DNA of 64,000 nt from an uncultured Clostridia bacterium (GCA_944332815.1 CALVKQ010000005.1:1-64000), one strand, 5' to 3'; shown: positions 1 through 7,951, numbered from the stretch's first letter. Notes: generated by a model from the sequence alone, not told the origin. Numbers and translations are program-made.

Positions 1-443
1 CCTCACTTCCCTCCCCCGTCGTTCTATCCCCTTTCGTCACGGTGCACGTTCTTACGTTTCCGCTCACCATGTTTCCTTTTCCGTTTTCGCGTGTGCGCTC
101 TCCGTCCGAGGTCATCGCAAAATCTCTTCTCCGCCGCTCACGCCCCCTCACTTCCCTCCCCCGTCATTCTAGCTTTCTTTCCCCGTCCGCGCCGCTTTTC
201 TTTGACATATGCGGCCAGAATGCGGAAAACCGCCGCAATACGCATGCGCGGCGGCGTGTACACCTCCACCGTTTTTCGCGTTCTAAGGGCACAAAATGCC
301 CGTTTTTCGGCACGCAGCCCGAAATTTGCCGCGCAGGGGCTCATATTGCGCCCTCTTTTTCTTGACACGGCTATGACGTTTGCTATATCATACTGTAAAT
401 CCGCAGGCACAGAATGCGGAAAACTCACTGAAACGGTATTGTT
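1..443. other. Left-edge non-coding stretch with promoter
   Basis: No convincing gene is visible here; open frames have no recognisable protein character. A pyrimidine-rich direct repeat of about 20 bases occurs at the very start and again near 147-168. A plausible promoter for the gene at 444 lies at the right end: TTGACA at 362-367 followed 16-18 bases later by TATATC/TATCAT. The left part could be the flank of a gene outside the window. Confidence 0.4.
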
Positions 444-1100
444 ATGGCGGAAGAATTTTACACCCACGAATTGCAAGAAAAAATGGACGTCAGCAAGTGG
501 CTGGACTCCGAACAGGCGCACCGCGACCTTTGCGGCAATTACGAATATTGTGCGTTCTGCAACAAGGCGGAGGAGTTCCCCTGCGCCAACGCGTATGTGC
601 GTATGACGGAAAAGGAAAACGCGGAGAAGGAGCGCGAGGCTCTTGCCGCGGCGGAAGCTGCGGCAGCGGATGACGGGATGACCGTGCTCGGAAAAACGGT
701 GGACCTTGACGACGTCAAACGCAGAAAAGCCGCAAGAAAAAGTTTGAGCTTTGCGGAAAAGTACGCCCTCTCCGACGACATAGTCAAGGAGCGTTACGCC
801 ACGCTGAAAGCCGCCCTCACCTCCACCCCCAAAGGGACGCCGAAGATAAAGAGCCGCATCAGCCGCCAGTGCGACACCTACCGCCGCGGAGGGGATATCG
901 TGGCGAAGATAACCATCATCGGCGGTTCCCTCAGGATCAACCTTCCCCTCGACCCCGACGCCCCCGAGTTCAACGACGGCAAGATGCCCCACACCGCGAC
1001 GGGACACAAAAAGGTGTACGCCGAAGTGCCCTTCCAGTTCAAAGTGAACAGCAAACTCGCCTTAAAGCGCGCCCTGCGCCTCATCGAGATGGTGAAATGA
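444..1100 (+). CDS. Hypothetical protein, 218 aa
   Basis: I do not recognise this protein. Residues 30-50 hold three cysteines (CGNYEYCAFCNKA) that could form a small metal site or disulfide pair. Residues 55-80 are an acidic, alanine-rich, coiled-coil-like segment. The C-terminal half (about 130-218) is compact and basic-hydrophobic, ending in a predicted helix (LALKRALRLIEMVK). There is no signal peptide or membrane segment, so it is probably cytosolic. The gene stands alone, with its own promoter-like TTGACA upstream (362-367) and a strong terminator at 1149-1176. The antisense frame across the same DNA is open but lacks protein character. Function unknown. Confidence 0.7.
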   Translation: MAEEFYTHELQEKMDVSKWLDSEQAHRDLCGNYEYCAFCNKAEEFPCANAYVRMTEKENAEKEREALAAAEAAAADDGMTVLGKTVDLDDVKRRKAARKSLSFAEKYALSDDIVKERYATLKAALTSTPKGTPKIKSRISRQCDTYRRGGDIVAKITIIGGSLRINLPLDPDAPEFNDGKMPHTATGHKKVYAEVPFQFKVNSKLALKRALRLIEMVK

Positions 1101-1148
1101 CCCGTCAGAACACGGAAAACGGCGCATAATCAAACCAAACACACCGAA

Positions 1149-1176
1149 AGCGCGGAGCAAATGCTCCGCGCTTTTT
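1149..1176 (+). terminator. Rho-independent terminator
   Basis: An 11-bp perfect stem (AGCGCGGAGCA, 1149-1159, with its complement at 1162-1172) is followed by a T run. It closes the 218-aa gene. Confidence 0.9.
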
Positions 1177-1203
1177 ATTTTATCGCCGCATCCGCGACAA
1201 GGG

Positions 1204-1239
1204 CGTTGACAAAGTTCTGCGCCAAATAGCGCCGTTTAG
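1204..1239. repeat. Remnant right end of a family I palindromic repeat
   Basis: The stretch from TTGACAAAG to CCAAATAGCGCCGTTTAG (1222-1239) matches the right end of the element at 9457-9625 almost base for base. The matching left half is absent. A 5-base spacer separates it from the complete element at 1245, copying the tandem arrangement seen at 9625/9632. Confidence 0.75.
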
Positions 1240-1244
1240 CTTGT

Positions 1245-1413
1245 TAAAGCGCGCTATTTTCGCGTCAGACAAGGAAGATGCCCTGTCCACGGGTGCGTAG
1301 CGTACTCCTTTTGCCCCAGCTGAAAATCAGGGATTTTCACCCGGGGGCCCCGATGTATGTGAGCAATCGTGGCAGGGCGTCTGACGCAGTATCACGCAAA
1401 ATAGCGCGCTTTA
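1245..1413. repeat. Family I palindromic element, copy A (169 bp, long-loop type)
   Basis: The ends are a perfect 16-bp inverted repeat (TAAAGCGCGCTATTTT at 1245-1260, complement at 1398-1413). Inside is a second stem (1277-1291 with 1368-1381, including G-T pairs). The loop carries the conserved GCGTACT/GTATGTGAG bases and a GGGG-hairpin-CCCC submodule (1313-1352, minus orientation). The last three bases are the stop codon of the PHP gene on the minus strand. Other copies are at 9457, 9632 and 42504. Confidence 0.85.
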
Positions 1414-2223
1414 GATTTCTATGAGTTCCTCTTTATGCGCGCTAAACACCGAAAAGTGGGTGAAGCCTATCTCTTTCAGCATGACGCAGGTCTTTTCGTA
1501 GTCCTTGCACAGTTCCGCGTGGTGGGAGTCCGAGCCGAAGGACAGTTTTCTGCCGCCGTATTCGTAATATTTGCGGAGTATCTCTTCCGTCGGGAAGAGG
1601 GTGGTGTGCGTGTTGACTTCAAGCGCTTTGCCGCGCTCGATGATCCCGTGCAGGATGGCGTCGAACTTATCGGGGAAATCCGAGTACTCCAACGTCTTTT
1701 TCTTGTAAGGCGCGTTGCGTGTGACATAGCCTATATGCGCGACTACGTCATACTCGTAGGGCGCGTCCAAGCTTTGCAACACGAGGTCAAGATAATCCCC
1801 GTACATCCGCCGCCTGGTCTTGAAAAAGAAGGCGTTGGGAAAGTAGACGTCCCAGCCGTTCACGAAGTGCACGGAGTTGATGACCACGTCAAAGGGCACC
1901 CGTGCAAACAGTTCGGCGTACTTCTCCTGCACCTGTTTTTCCGGGGAAAAGCCTGCCTCTATCCCGAAGCGGAATTCCAGATCCGCCCTCTGCTCGGCGA
2001 GTTTTGCCGCATTTTGCGCCCATTCCGCCCTGTACGCGTCCACGTCGATGTGCTTCCAGGGGATGGGGGAACGGTTATGCCCGAATTTCAGGTCATAATC
2101 AAGATGGTCGGTGGTGGCGAGGTAATGCAACCCTTTACGCTGCGCCTCCGCCACGATATCGCAGATAGGGTCCTTGCCGTCCGACGAGTGCCTTGTGTGC
2201 ACGTGCGAGTCGACGTATATCAT
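1411..2223 (-). CDS. PHP-domain histidinol-phosphatase-like phosphoesterase
   Basis: A 270-aa PHP-family metal-dependent phosphoesterase, closest in layout to HisJ-type histidinol-phosphatases. The N-terminus YVDSHVHTRHSSDG gives the metal-binding HxH, LATTDHLDYD a further metal ligand, and FGSDSHHAEL near residue 235 the C-terminal metal site. The true substrate cannot be told from sequence; histidinol phosphate is the family default, but no other his gene is near. The ATG at 2223 overlaps the alaS stop by four bases (ATGA), so the two are translationally coupled. A longer frame upstream lies inside alaS and was rejected. Its stop codon is the end of palindromic repeat copy A. Confidence 0.85.
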   Translation of the reverse strand: MIYVDSHVHTRHSSDGKDPICDIVAEAQRKGLHYLATTDHLDYDLKFGHNRSPIPWKHIDVDAYRAEWAQNAAKLAEQRADLEFRFGIEAGFSPEKQVQEKYAELFARVPFDVVINSVHFVNGWDVYFPNAFFFKTRRRMYGDYLDLVLQSLDAPYEYDVVAHIGYVTRNAPYKKKTLEYSDFPDKFDAILHGIIERGKALEVNTHTTLFPTEEILRKYYEYGGRKLSFGSDSHHAELCKDYEKTCVMLKEIGFTHFSVFSAHKEELIEI

Positions 2224-4001
2224 TCCAACACCGCCTTTATCCTTCTCACTCCTGCCGAAGAACTCTGCTCTTTTACTATGCGGAATTTGCCGAGTTCCGC
2301 GGTGTTCGCGGCGTGGGGACCTCCGCATATTTCTTTGCTGTCCCCTATGGTGTACACTTTCACGATGTCGCCGTAACGGTCACCGAATACGCCCACCGCG
2401 CCCTGCGCTCTCGCCTCCTCCACCGTCATCTCCTCACATTTGACGGGGGATGCGGACGCTATCTCGCCGTTGACGACGTCCTCCACCTGCTTTATCTCCT
2501 CCGGGGTGAGCGGACGGGGAAAATTGAAGTCAAACCGCAGTCTTTCGGGCGTGATATTGCTGCCGCGCTGCGCTATACCCTCGTCGCCGAGCACCTTTTT
2601 GAGCGCGTAATTGAGCAGGTGAGTTGCGCTGTGCAACCTCGCCGTCAGCTCGCCGCCGTCGGCAAGTCCGCCCTTGAACTTCTGTTCCGCGCCGGCTTTC
2701 GACTTCTCCTGATGTTCGCGGAAAGCCTTTTCGTAACCTGCTCTGTCCAGCACGTATCCCCTCTCTTTGGCGAGCTCCTCCGTCATCTCGATGGGGAACC
2801 CGAAAGTGTCGTACAGCCTGAACGCCGTCTTGCCGGGGAAGGTGCCGGCAGGGATGTGCGTGAGTATCTTGTCAAACTCGCGCAGCCCCTGTTCTATGGT
2901 CTTTGCAAACTTGTTCTTTTCCGTTTCGAGTTCCTCCGCGATACGCGCGCGGTTGCTTTCGAGATTGGGGTAAACGCTGCCGTACTTGTCCACATAAAGC
3001 CCTGCAAGTTCCGTAAGTGCGGAGAAATCCACCCCCAGCACGCGGCAGTAACGCATCGCGCGGCGGATGAGCCTGCGCAGCACATATCCCTGATCCACGT
3101 TGGAGGGGGACACGGGTTTTACGTCGCCGAGCAGGAAAGTCGCCGTGCGCGTGTGATCGGCGACGATCCTCATCGCGGCAGTGCTCTCCGCCTCCTCGCC
3201 GTGCTTCTTGCCGGACAGCTCCTCCAACCGCTTTATCGCAAAGTCGAACACGTCCGTTTCGTACACGGAGGAGTAACCGTTCAGGGTGACGAGAGTGCGT
3301 TCGAGCCCCATGCCCGTGTCAACGTTTTTGTGCTCCATGGGCAGCAGCTTTCCCTCTGCGTCCTTGTAATATTGCATGAAGACGTTGTTCCATATCTCCA
3401 AGTACTTGCCGCAGTCGCAGGCAGGAGAACATCCCTCCGAGCACTTCTCCGCGCCCGTATCCAGGAATATCTCCGTGTCCGGACCGCAGGGACCCGTCAC
3501 TCCGGCAGGGCCCCACCAGTTATTCTTCTTGGGCAGGAAAAAGACGTTCTCCTCGGGCAGTCCCAACCCCTTCCAGATGTTCGCGCTCTCCTCGTCGCGA
3601 GGGCAATCCTCGTCGCCGCCGAACACGCTGACCGCAAGCCTTTCCTTGGGGATGCCCAGCACCTCGGTCAAAAACTCAAAGCTCCAAGTGATGGATTCCT
3701 TTTTGAAATAGTCGCCGAGTGACCAGTTGCCCAGCATCTCGAAAAAGGTGCAATGAGCCGCGTCGCCCACTTCGTCGATGTCCCCCGTGCGCACGCAGAT
3801 CTGCACGTCGGTGAGCCTGGTGCCGGCAGGATGCTTCTCCCCGAGCAGATAGGGGACGAGAGGATGCATCCCTGCGGTGGTGAACAACACCGTGGGGTCG
3901 TTTTCCGGGATGAGCGACGCCGTGGGTATGACGGCGTGTCCCCTCTTGCGGAAGAAATCCAAATACGCTTTGCGAAGTTGTGCCGAATCGAGTTTTTTCA
4001 T
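2220..4001 (-). CDS. alaS: Alanyl-tRNA synthetase, short form lacking the C-terminal domain
   Basis: Charges tRNA-Ala. The class II catalytic core is at the N-terminus (FFRKRGHAVIPTASLIPEND, FTTAGMHPLVPYLLG, then the GPCGPDTEIF region). The tRNA-binding middle region follows. The editing (SAD) domain has HSATH near residue 460 and CGGPH near residue 560. The protein stops at 593 aa, just after the editing domain (SSAGVRRIKAVLE). The usual bacterial AlaRS is about 870 aa, with an oligomerisation/C-Ala (DHHA1) domain that is missing here. No stop, frameshift remnant or separate DHHA1 gene is seen downstream, where the PHP gene starts directly. The RBS GAGG precedes the ATG. Either a naturally compact enzyme or a second AlaRS paralogue. 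Confidence 0.9.
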   Translation of the reverse strand: MKKLDSAQLRKAYLDFFRKRGHAVIPTASLIPENDPTVLFTTAGMHPLVPYLLGEKHPAGTRLTDVQICVRTGDIDEVGDAAHCTFFEMLGNWSLGDYFKKESITWSFEFLTEVLGIPKERLAVSVFGGDEDCPRDEESANIWKGLGLPEENVFFLPKKNNWWGPAGVTGPCGPDTEIFLDTGAEKCSEGCSPACDCGKYLEIWNNVFMQYYKDAEGKLLPMEHKNVDTGMGLERTLVTLNGYSSVYETDVFDFAIKRLEELSGKKHGEEAESTAAMRIVADHTRTATFLLGDVKPVSPSNVDQGYVLRRLIRRAMRYCRVLGVDFSALTELAGLYVDKYGSVYPNLESNRARIAEELETEKNKFAKTIEQGLREFDKILTHIPAGTFPGKTAFRLYDTFGFPIEMTEELAKERGYVLDRAGYEKAFREHQEKSKAGAEQKFKGGLADGGELTARLHSATHLLNYALKKVLGDEGIAQRGSNITPERLRFDFNFPRPLTPEEIKQVEDVVNGEIASASPVKCEEMTVEEARAQGAVGVFGDRYGDIVKVYTIGDSKEICGGPHAANTAELGKFRIVKEQSSSAGVRRIKAVLE

Positions 4002-4050
4002 AATTCCTCTGTTTATCTTATGCTTTTTGCGTGTTAAACATTGTTTTTGG

Positions 4051-5334
4051 TCAACATATTTCGTTTGCCGCGCACGGTATGCCCAACCCTTCCATGGTGC
4101 GCCTGAACTCCTCTTCCAGGTCGCGCTCCTTTATGGAACGGGTGAAAGCGACGGCTGTCTTCTCGCCGAACGTCACCGCGCCGACGTTGACTTTCGAGGT
4201 CTTGGACACGTTCAGATTGAACAGCACGCGCCGCAGTCCGCAGCCCTTCGGCAGGGACACCCTGCCCACATTGCTGAATATCATGGTCTGCCTGGATTTG
4301 AGGAAGAAACGCCCTATCCTCGCCCCCAGCACCTTTAACCAAAGCGGAGTCACGCGCATGAGCAGGGACTTTTCCGTGCGGACGGTGGTGGCGAAGAACT
4401 TCTCCATCTCCTCCTTGGTCGCACCTGCTCGGAGCTGTTCCGCCGCCGAACGCACGTAGTCCGCCACGCTCGTGTTTTCCCCCGGCTTGAAGGTCAGCCG
4501 CACGAAGTTGACGAAATTGCGCAGGGTGCGCGACGGGAAGAGCGCGCGCAGGTTCACGGGCACCATGATGACTATCGGGCGTTTCCCTCCGCTCACCTTT
4601 TCCACGGTGTAGGCGAGCGCTCCGCATACGAGCGTGGTGAAGGTCGCCCCCATTTGTTTTGCTTTGCCGGCGACAGCCGCCGCCTCGACCTCGTAATAAG
4701 CCGCGCCGTAACCCTCCTCCGCAACGGTGCCGGGCAACAGCAGGGGCGGCTCCCCCATCAAGCCTTTCAGGTCTATATCCCCGAAACGGATAGGACGGTA
4801 ATAACGATAAAAGGCGTCTTCCGCCTCCTCTTCGGAGGGAGTTTCCGCAAGGTCTATGACCCCTTCATTCCCTTCCGGTCTTGCACCGGACAGCACAGCG
4901 TACTGCCACACGAGCGCCTTCAAAAATTCCATCGCCGCCATGCCGTCGCATATGGCGTGGAAAACCTCGAGAGATATCTCCCTCTCCCCGTACGCGATGC
5001 GGAAAAGGTAACCGTCCGTCTGTTTGACGTCTATCGGGAGGAGGATCTTCCCCGTGGAAGGGAACACTTTGACTTTTGCGGTGTTTTCCTCGAAATAGTA
5101 CCACGCCCAGCCGCGCCGCAGCCTGACTTTGAAGGTAGGGAAGCGCTCCAACACCCTTTCCGCCGCCTCGCGGAGCAGTTCGGGGTCCACGACGGCGTCC
5201 GTTTCCGCCGACAGCCTGAACAGACTTTGCGCTTTTTTGGTGGATATTATGGGATAAAACTGTGCCGAAACGTCCAGTCTGTATCTTTTGAGCGAGGGAG
5301 ATCTCCTTTTCACCGCAACTCCGTCCGCGCGCAT
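4051..5334 (-). CDS. Condensation/alcohol-acetyltransferase superfamily protein
   Basis: About 427 aa. It carries the HHxxxDG-like motif of CoA-dependent acyltransferases and NRPS condensation domains as FHAICDGMAAMEF near residue 125. The late NFVNF...SNVGRV pattern typifies alcohol O-acetyltransferase-like or condensation-fold enzymes. It probably transfers an acyl group, but donor and acceptor cannot be named. No carrier-protein gene is adjacent. A promoter (TTGACA, 17-base spacer, TACAAT) lies at about 5362-5391, which excludes the longer TTG-started frame at 5358. The ATG at 5334 has no Shine-Dalgarno; a GTG at 5313, preceded by GGAG, is an equally plausible start. It lies 49 bases upstream of alaS on the same strand. 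Confidence 0.75.
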   Translation of the reverse strand: MRADGVAVKRRSPSLKRYRLDVSAQFYPIISTKKAQSLFRLSAETDAVVDPELLREAAERVLERFPTFKVRLRRGWAWYYFEENTAKVKVFPSTGKILLPIDVKQTDGYLFRIAYGEREISLEVFHAICDGMAAMEFLKALVWQYAVLSGARPEGNEGVIDLAETPSEEEAEDAFYRYYRPIRFGDIDLKGLMGEPPLLLPGTVAEEGYGAAYYEVEAAAVAGKAKQMGATFTTLVCGALAYTVEKVSGGKRPIVIMVPVNLRALFPSRTLRNFVNFVRLTFKPGENTSVADYVRSAAEQLRAGATKEEMEKFFATTVRTEKSLLMRVTPLWLKVLGARIGRFFLKSRQTMIFSNVGRVSLPKGCGLRRVLFNLNVSKTSKVNVGAVTFGEKTAVAFTRSIKERDLEEEFRRTMEGLGIPCAANEIC

Positions 5335-5464
5335 GGGCGCGCGCTGTTTTTCAGTCAAATCATTGTATTATTTTTCCTCGCGCTTGTCAATCGAATACCC
5401 TCCGGCATGAGCGCGCCTCACGCCGCATATAACTGAATGTGGCGCACGCGCCTTGGAGATGCCT

Positions 5465-5746
5465 ATGCCTGACAGGGAAAACAATAAAACTTCCGGACCT
5501 CACTCCGTACAGCTCAACGAACACCGCCTGCTGACGGTCACGGGCGTGCGCGCCGTCCCGACGTTCACCGATAAACTCATCGTCATAGAACTGGAAGGGG
5601 AATCGCTCACCGTTTCGGGACACGACCTCGCCGTAAAAGGGCTGGACCTGGACAGCGGCAGGTTCAGCGCGGCAGGTTATGTCACCTCCATGCGCTATTC
5701 CACCGCGCAAACGCCCTCCTCTCTCCTCAAACGGATATTCAAATGA
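5465..5746 (+). CDS. yabP: Sporulation protein YabP
   Basis: A 93-aa YabP-family protein. In Bacillus, YabP is needed for sporulation and is made in the mother cell. The family pattern is visible: NEHRLLTVTGVRAV, then short beta-strand stretches (KLIVIELEGESLTVSGHDLAVKGLDLDSG) and a hydrophobic Y-VTSMRY end. ATG 5465 is preferred because GGAG sits six bases upstream; an in-frame ATG at 5459 and a TTG at 5453 are alternatives. It overlaps yabQ by four bases (ATGA), the usual yabP-yabQ pairing. The usual third gene, divIC, is not present downstream. Confidence 0.85.
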   Translation: MPDRENNKTSGPHSVQLNEHRLLTVTGVRAVPTFTDKLIVIELEGESLTVSGHDLAVKGLDLDSGRFSAAGYVTSMRYSTAQTPSSLLKRIFK

Positions 5747-6219
5747 CGACGGGCGCGTCCTGGGAAGCACAGCTTATCGCCGCGTTGGTCGCGGCGGCTT
5801 TCGGCGCGGCGGCATCGCCGCTCACCCTGCTTTTCGACGCGCGGCTCCGCCCTCTCGAACGCTTTGTCGCGGACGCGTGCGCGGTAGTCGCGGTGGGAGC
5901 GCTCTTTCTGCTCTCCGCGGAAGCCGGCGCGAAGGGGCAGCTCACCTTATACTGCGCCGTGTGCTACTTTTTCGCGCTCGGCATTTCGCGCAGGCTGCTC
6001 CTTGTTGCGGTCGCTGCGCTGAAAGCGAGATTTCCTAACGCTTTCTCTAAAAAAAGGAAAAAACGGAAGGTCAGGCGTGCGGATAAGACGCCGTCCGATT
6101 ATCCAGCTCCCGTTTCATCGCGATATAATCGGCGGCAAGCTGAAAGACGTATCTCTGCTTCTCGTCGTGAGAAAGCCCGGAAAGCAATTCCGCGTCGGCG
6201 AGCTGACGGATGGGGTTGA
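5743..6219 (+). CDS. yabQ: Spore cortex biosynthesis protein YabQ
   Basis: 158 aa. Three hydrophobic segments (about residues 10-30, 42-60 and 66-95) fit the YabQ membrane domain; Bacillus YabQ is a forespore outer-membrane protein needed for cortex formation. Residues after about 100 (KKRKKRKVRR onward) are strongly basic and look non-conserved. The last 149 bases overlap the end of a convergent gene on the minus strand (6071-6400). The coding character there belongs to the minus-strand gene, so the YabQ tail is probably read-through after loss of an earlier stop. Coupled to yabP by a four-base overlap. Confidence 0.8.
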   Translation: MTTGASWEAQLIAALVAAAFGAAASPLTLLFDARLRPLERFVADACAVVAVGALFLLSAEAGAKGQLTLYCAVCYFFALGISRRLLLVAVAALKARFPNAFSKKRKKRKVRRADKTPSDYPAPVSSRYNRRQAERRISASRREKARKAIPRRRADGWG

Positions 6220-6400
6220 CCACTTCCTCCCCTCTTTCGGACAGCTCTTTGAGCCGTATGTATATCCTCTGCTGCGAGGGGCTCGCGCCCTGAGGGTAAA
6301 AGGTACGGTCGCCGTAAGAGCGCGCGCCGTCACGCAGACGGAGCTTCGCCTGCTTTGCCAAACTTCTGATCGCACATTCGGGATGTCTGACGTTTGCCAT
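6071..6400 (-). CDS. Hypothetical protein, 109 aa
   Basis: I do not recognise a named family. The protein is soluble and helical, with an ordered look (YPQGASPSQQRIYIRLKELSERGEEVV, then GLSHDEKQRYVFQLAADYIAMKREL). ATG 6400 is chosen because GGAGG lies seven bases upstream; an upstream extension to 6457 has no RBS. The stop lies inside the 3' end of yabQ on the other strand, giving a 149-bp tail-to-tail overlap. Function unknown. Confidence 0.65.
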   Translation of the reverse strand: MANVRHPECAIRSLAKQAKLRLRDGARSYGDRTFYPQGASPSQQRIYIRLKELSERGEEVVNPIRQLADAELLSGLSHDEKQRYVFQLAADYIAMKRELDNRTASYPHA

Positions 6401-6515
6401 ATCTGCCTCCGCGCAACATATTATCACTCCCGGGAACGGGTGTGCGCGGCATGACAAAAGTAGACCGTAAGTTACAACATCTGCGAGAATGCGACACCTT
6501 TCGCGCGAGCGGCGC

Positions 6516-7133
6516 TCATGCGTTCGCCCTGCCTCGCAGTATCCTGTCGCCTGCGGCGCACAATGGTCTGAACAGCACCGCGACGACGATGAAGTTGGAA
6601 ACGACGTGCACTATGTCGAAGTAAAGCCCCCTGACGTAATACGCCAGCCAGTAATGCGCAAGGTCGCCTTCGTACAATCCCACCGCGACATATAAGGTGT
6701 CACAGCAGGCGGACAGCACCCCGAAGAGCGCGGACATCAACGCCGCGACCGCCACGGCAAGGAATATGTTCCGCCTCTTTGCAAACAGCAGACAGCTCAC
6801 CGCGGCAAGCATCGGCCAGTAAACGAAATAAAGGATGACCCAGCTCCCCACCCCGTAGAGCGCGACCTCCGCCGCACAGAAGACCAGCACGGCAGGCAGA
6901 GCGTACGCCGCGCCGAATACCGCGGCGTACACCATGACGAGCAGGGTGACCACCTCCACGTTGGGGACGAAGGACAGCGCGAATTTGAGCGCGGTGAGCA
7001 TTGCCGCCATGACCGCGACCTTGACCACGTACGCCGCCGCAAGCCGCACTCCGCCGCGCGAACGTCCTTTCCCCTCCGCCGCACGCTCACGGTCGGAAAA
7101 GGAGATGTTTTTCACAAACCGGGTTTTATCCAT
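6516..7133 (-). CDS. ECF transporter S component, probably for cobalamin or a precursor
   Basis: About 205 aa with six hydrophobic segments after a cytosolic N-terminus; alanine/valine-rich helices and the length fit the substrate-binding S subunit of an energy-coupling-factor importer. No T or A subunits are adjacent, so it probably shares a common ECF module (group II). Position supplies the substrate guess: it is the second gene after a cobalamin riboswitch and follows a DUF4430 lipoprotein. The start is uncertain. ATG 7133 lies 21 bases beyond the preceding stop without a clear RBS; a start at 7184 would overlap that gene by 31 bases. Confidence 0.75.
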   Translation of the reverse strand: MDKTRFVKNISFSDRERAAEGKGRSRGGVRLAAAYVVKVAVMAAMLTALKFALSFVPNVEVVTLLVMVYAAVFGAAYALPAVLVFCAAEVALYGVGSWVILYFVYWPMLAAVSCLLFAKRRNIFLAVAVAALMSALFGVLSACCDTLYVAVGLYEGDLAHYWLAYYVRGLYFDIVHVVSNFIVVAVLFRPLCAAGDRILRGRANA

Positions 7134-7153
7134 CAAAATAAGCGGTTCAAACG

Positions 7154-7714
7154 TCAATATGTTTCGGCGACCAGACGGTAGCACGCCCCGTCATATAAGG
7201 GAAGGGACGCCGCCCCGAGGGTGGAATACCAGAAGGTTTTGCCGAACGCTTCCTGCTCTATGACTGCGCCCGTGACGTAGTCCGTCCCTTTGAGGTCGGG
7301 GTTGTCCACGGTGTGGTATATCGCAACGTACGTGTTCGGCGCGTCGTCGGACACGGAGTAGACCTTGGTCACGCTCTCCCCGTTCACTGTTTCCGTCACG
7401 CGGCACTCCACTTTCTTTATGGTCAGTCCGTAAGGCCCGTCGGGAGCGTCCAGTACGGTTATGACTCCCTGCCCGTAAAGTTCCTGCAAGAGGTCGGCAA
7501 AGTAGTCTTTGCCCGTGACGGCGAGGATCGCGTGGTCGTCCACGTACACCATCACCGTTTTTTCGCCCGGCTGCGGCTCGGTGCCGCTGACTTCTTGCTG
7601 CAAGTCGTCGATCGCGTCTTTCAAGCCGCACGCCGACAGCGCGAACGCGAACACCGCCGCGAGCAGGAGCGCGGCAACGACGACGCATAGTCTTCTTGCT
7701 TTGGTCTGTTTCAT
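7154..7714 (-). CDS. DUF4430 lipoprotein, putative cobalamin-binding
   Basis: 186 aa. A lipoprotein signal peptide (KARRLCVVVAALLLAAVF then LSAC at about residues 26-29) anchors it outside the membrane. The mature part contains a DUF4430-type domain (MVYVDD...TGKDYFADLLQELYG...GPYGLTIKKVECR...YVAIYHTV). DUF4430 resembles the C-terminal domain of animal transcobalamin. It is the first gene behind a cobalamin riboswitch and precedes an ECF S component, so a role as surface corrinoid receptor is likely (inference). ATG 7714 has GGGAGG upstream; an upstream in-frame extension runs into the riboswitch leader and was rejected. Confidence 0.8.
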   Translation of the reverse strand: MKQTKARRLCVVVAALLLAAVFAFALSACGLKDAIDDLQQEVSGTEPQPGEKTVMVYVDDHAILAVTGKDYFADLLQELYGQGVITVLDAPDGPYGLTIKKVECRVTETVNGESVTKVYSVSDDAPNTYVAIYHTVDNPDLKGTDYVTGAVIEQEAFGKTFWYSTLGAASLPLYDGACYRLVAETY

Positions 7715-7789
7715 GAAAAAACCTCCCGTTCTTTCCGCGGAAGGCAAGGCAAAGACTGCCGTCATCTCCCACCGAAACAACTGCCGATA

Positions 7790-7951
7790 TGCTCCCGGGT
7801 CGGTCTCCTGACTTCGGTCGGCTTGCGCCGCGGCGCCTTCTCCCTGCCGGGGGCAGGAATGACGTGATCCGTTTCACCTTACAGTAGCGGGGGCTGTGCG
7901 GGACTTTCACCCGACTTCCCGATCATCGGCTTGCGCCGCACCCGAGGCTAA
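7790..7951 (-). promoter_or_regulatory. Cobalamin riboswitch
   Basis: Read on the minus strand, the leader shows the family's conserved core in order: GGGAAG, GGTGAAAGTCCCGCACAG, CCCGCTACTGTAAGG, a GC-rich variable stem, then AAGTCAGGAGACCG (complement at 7801-7814). The ends can pair (CCTCGGGT near 7948 with ACCCGGG near 7795). It lies directly upstream of the DUF4430 lipoprotein and ECF S genes and should repress them when cobalamin is plentiful. Confidence 0.93.

Noticed and set aside
138..1007. A 289-codon minus-strand frame opposite the first gene
   Set aside because: Mostly the complement of the 218-aa gene; no RBS and no protein-like pattern.
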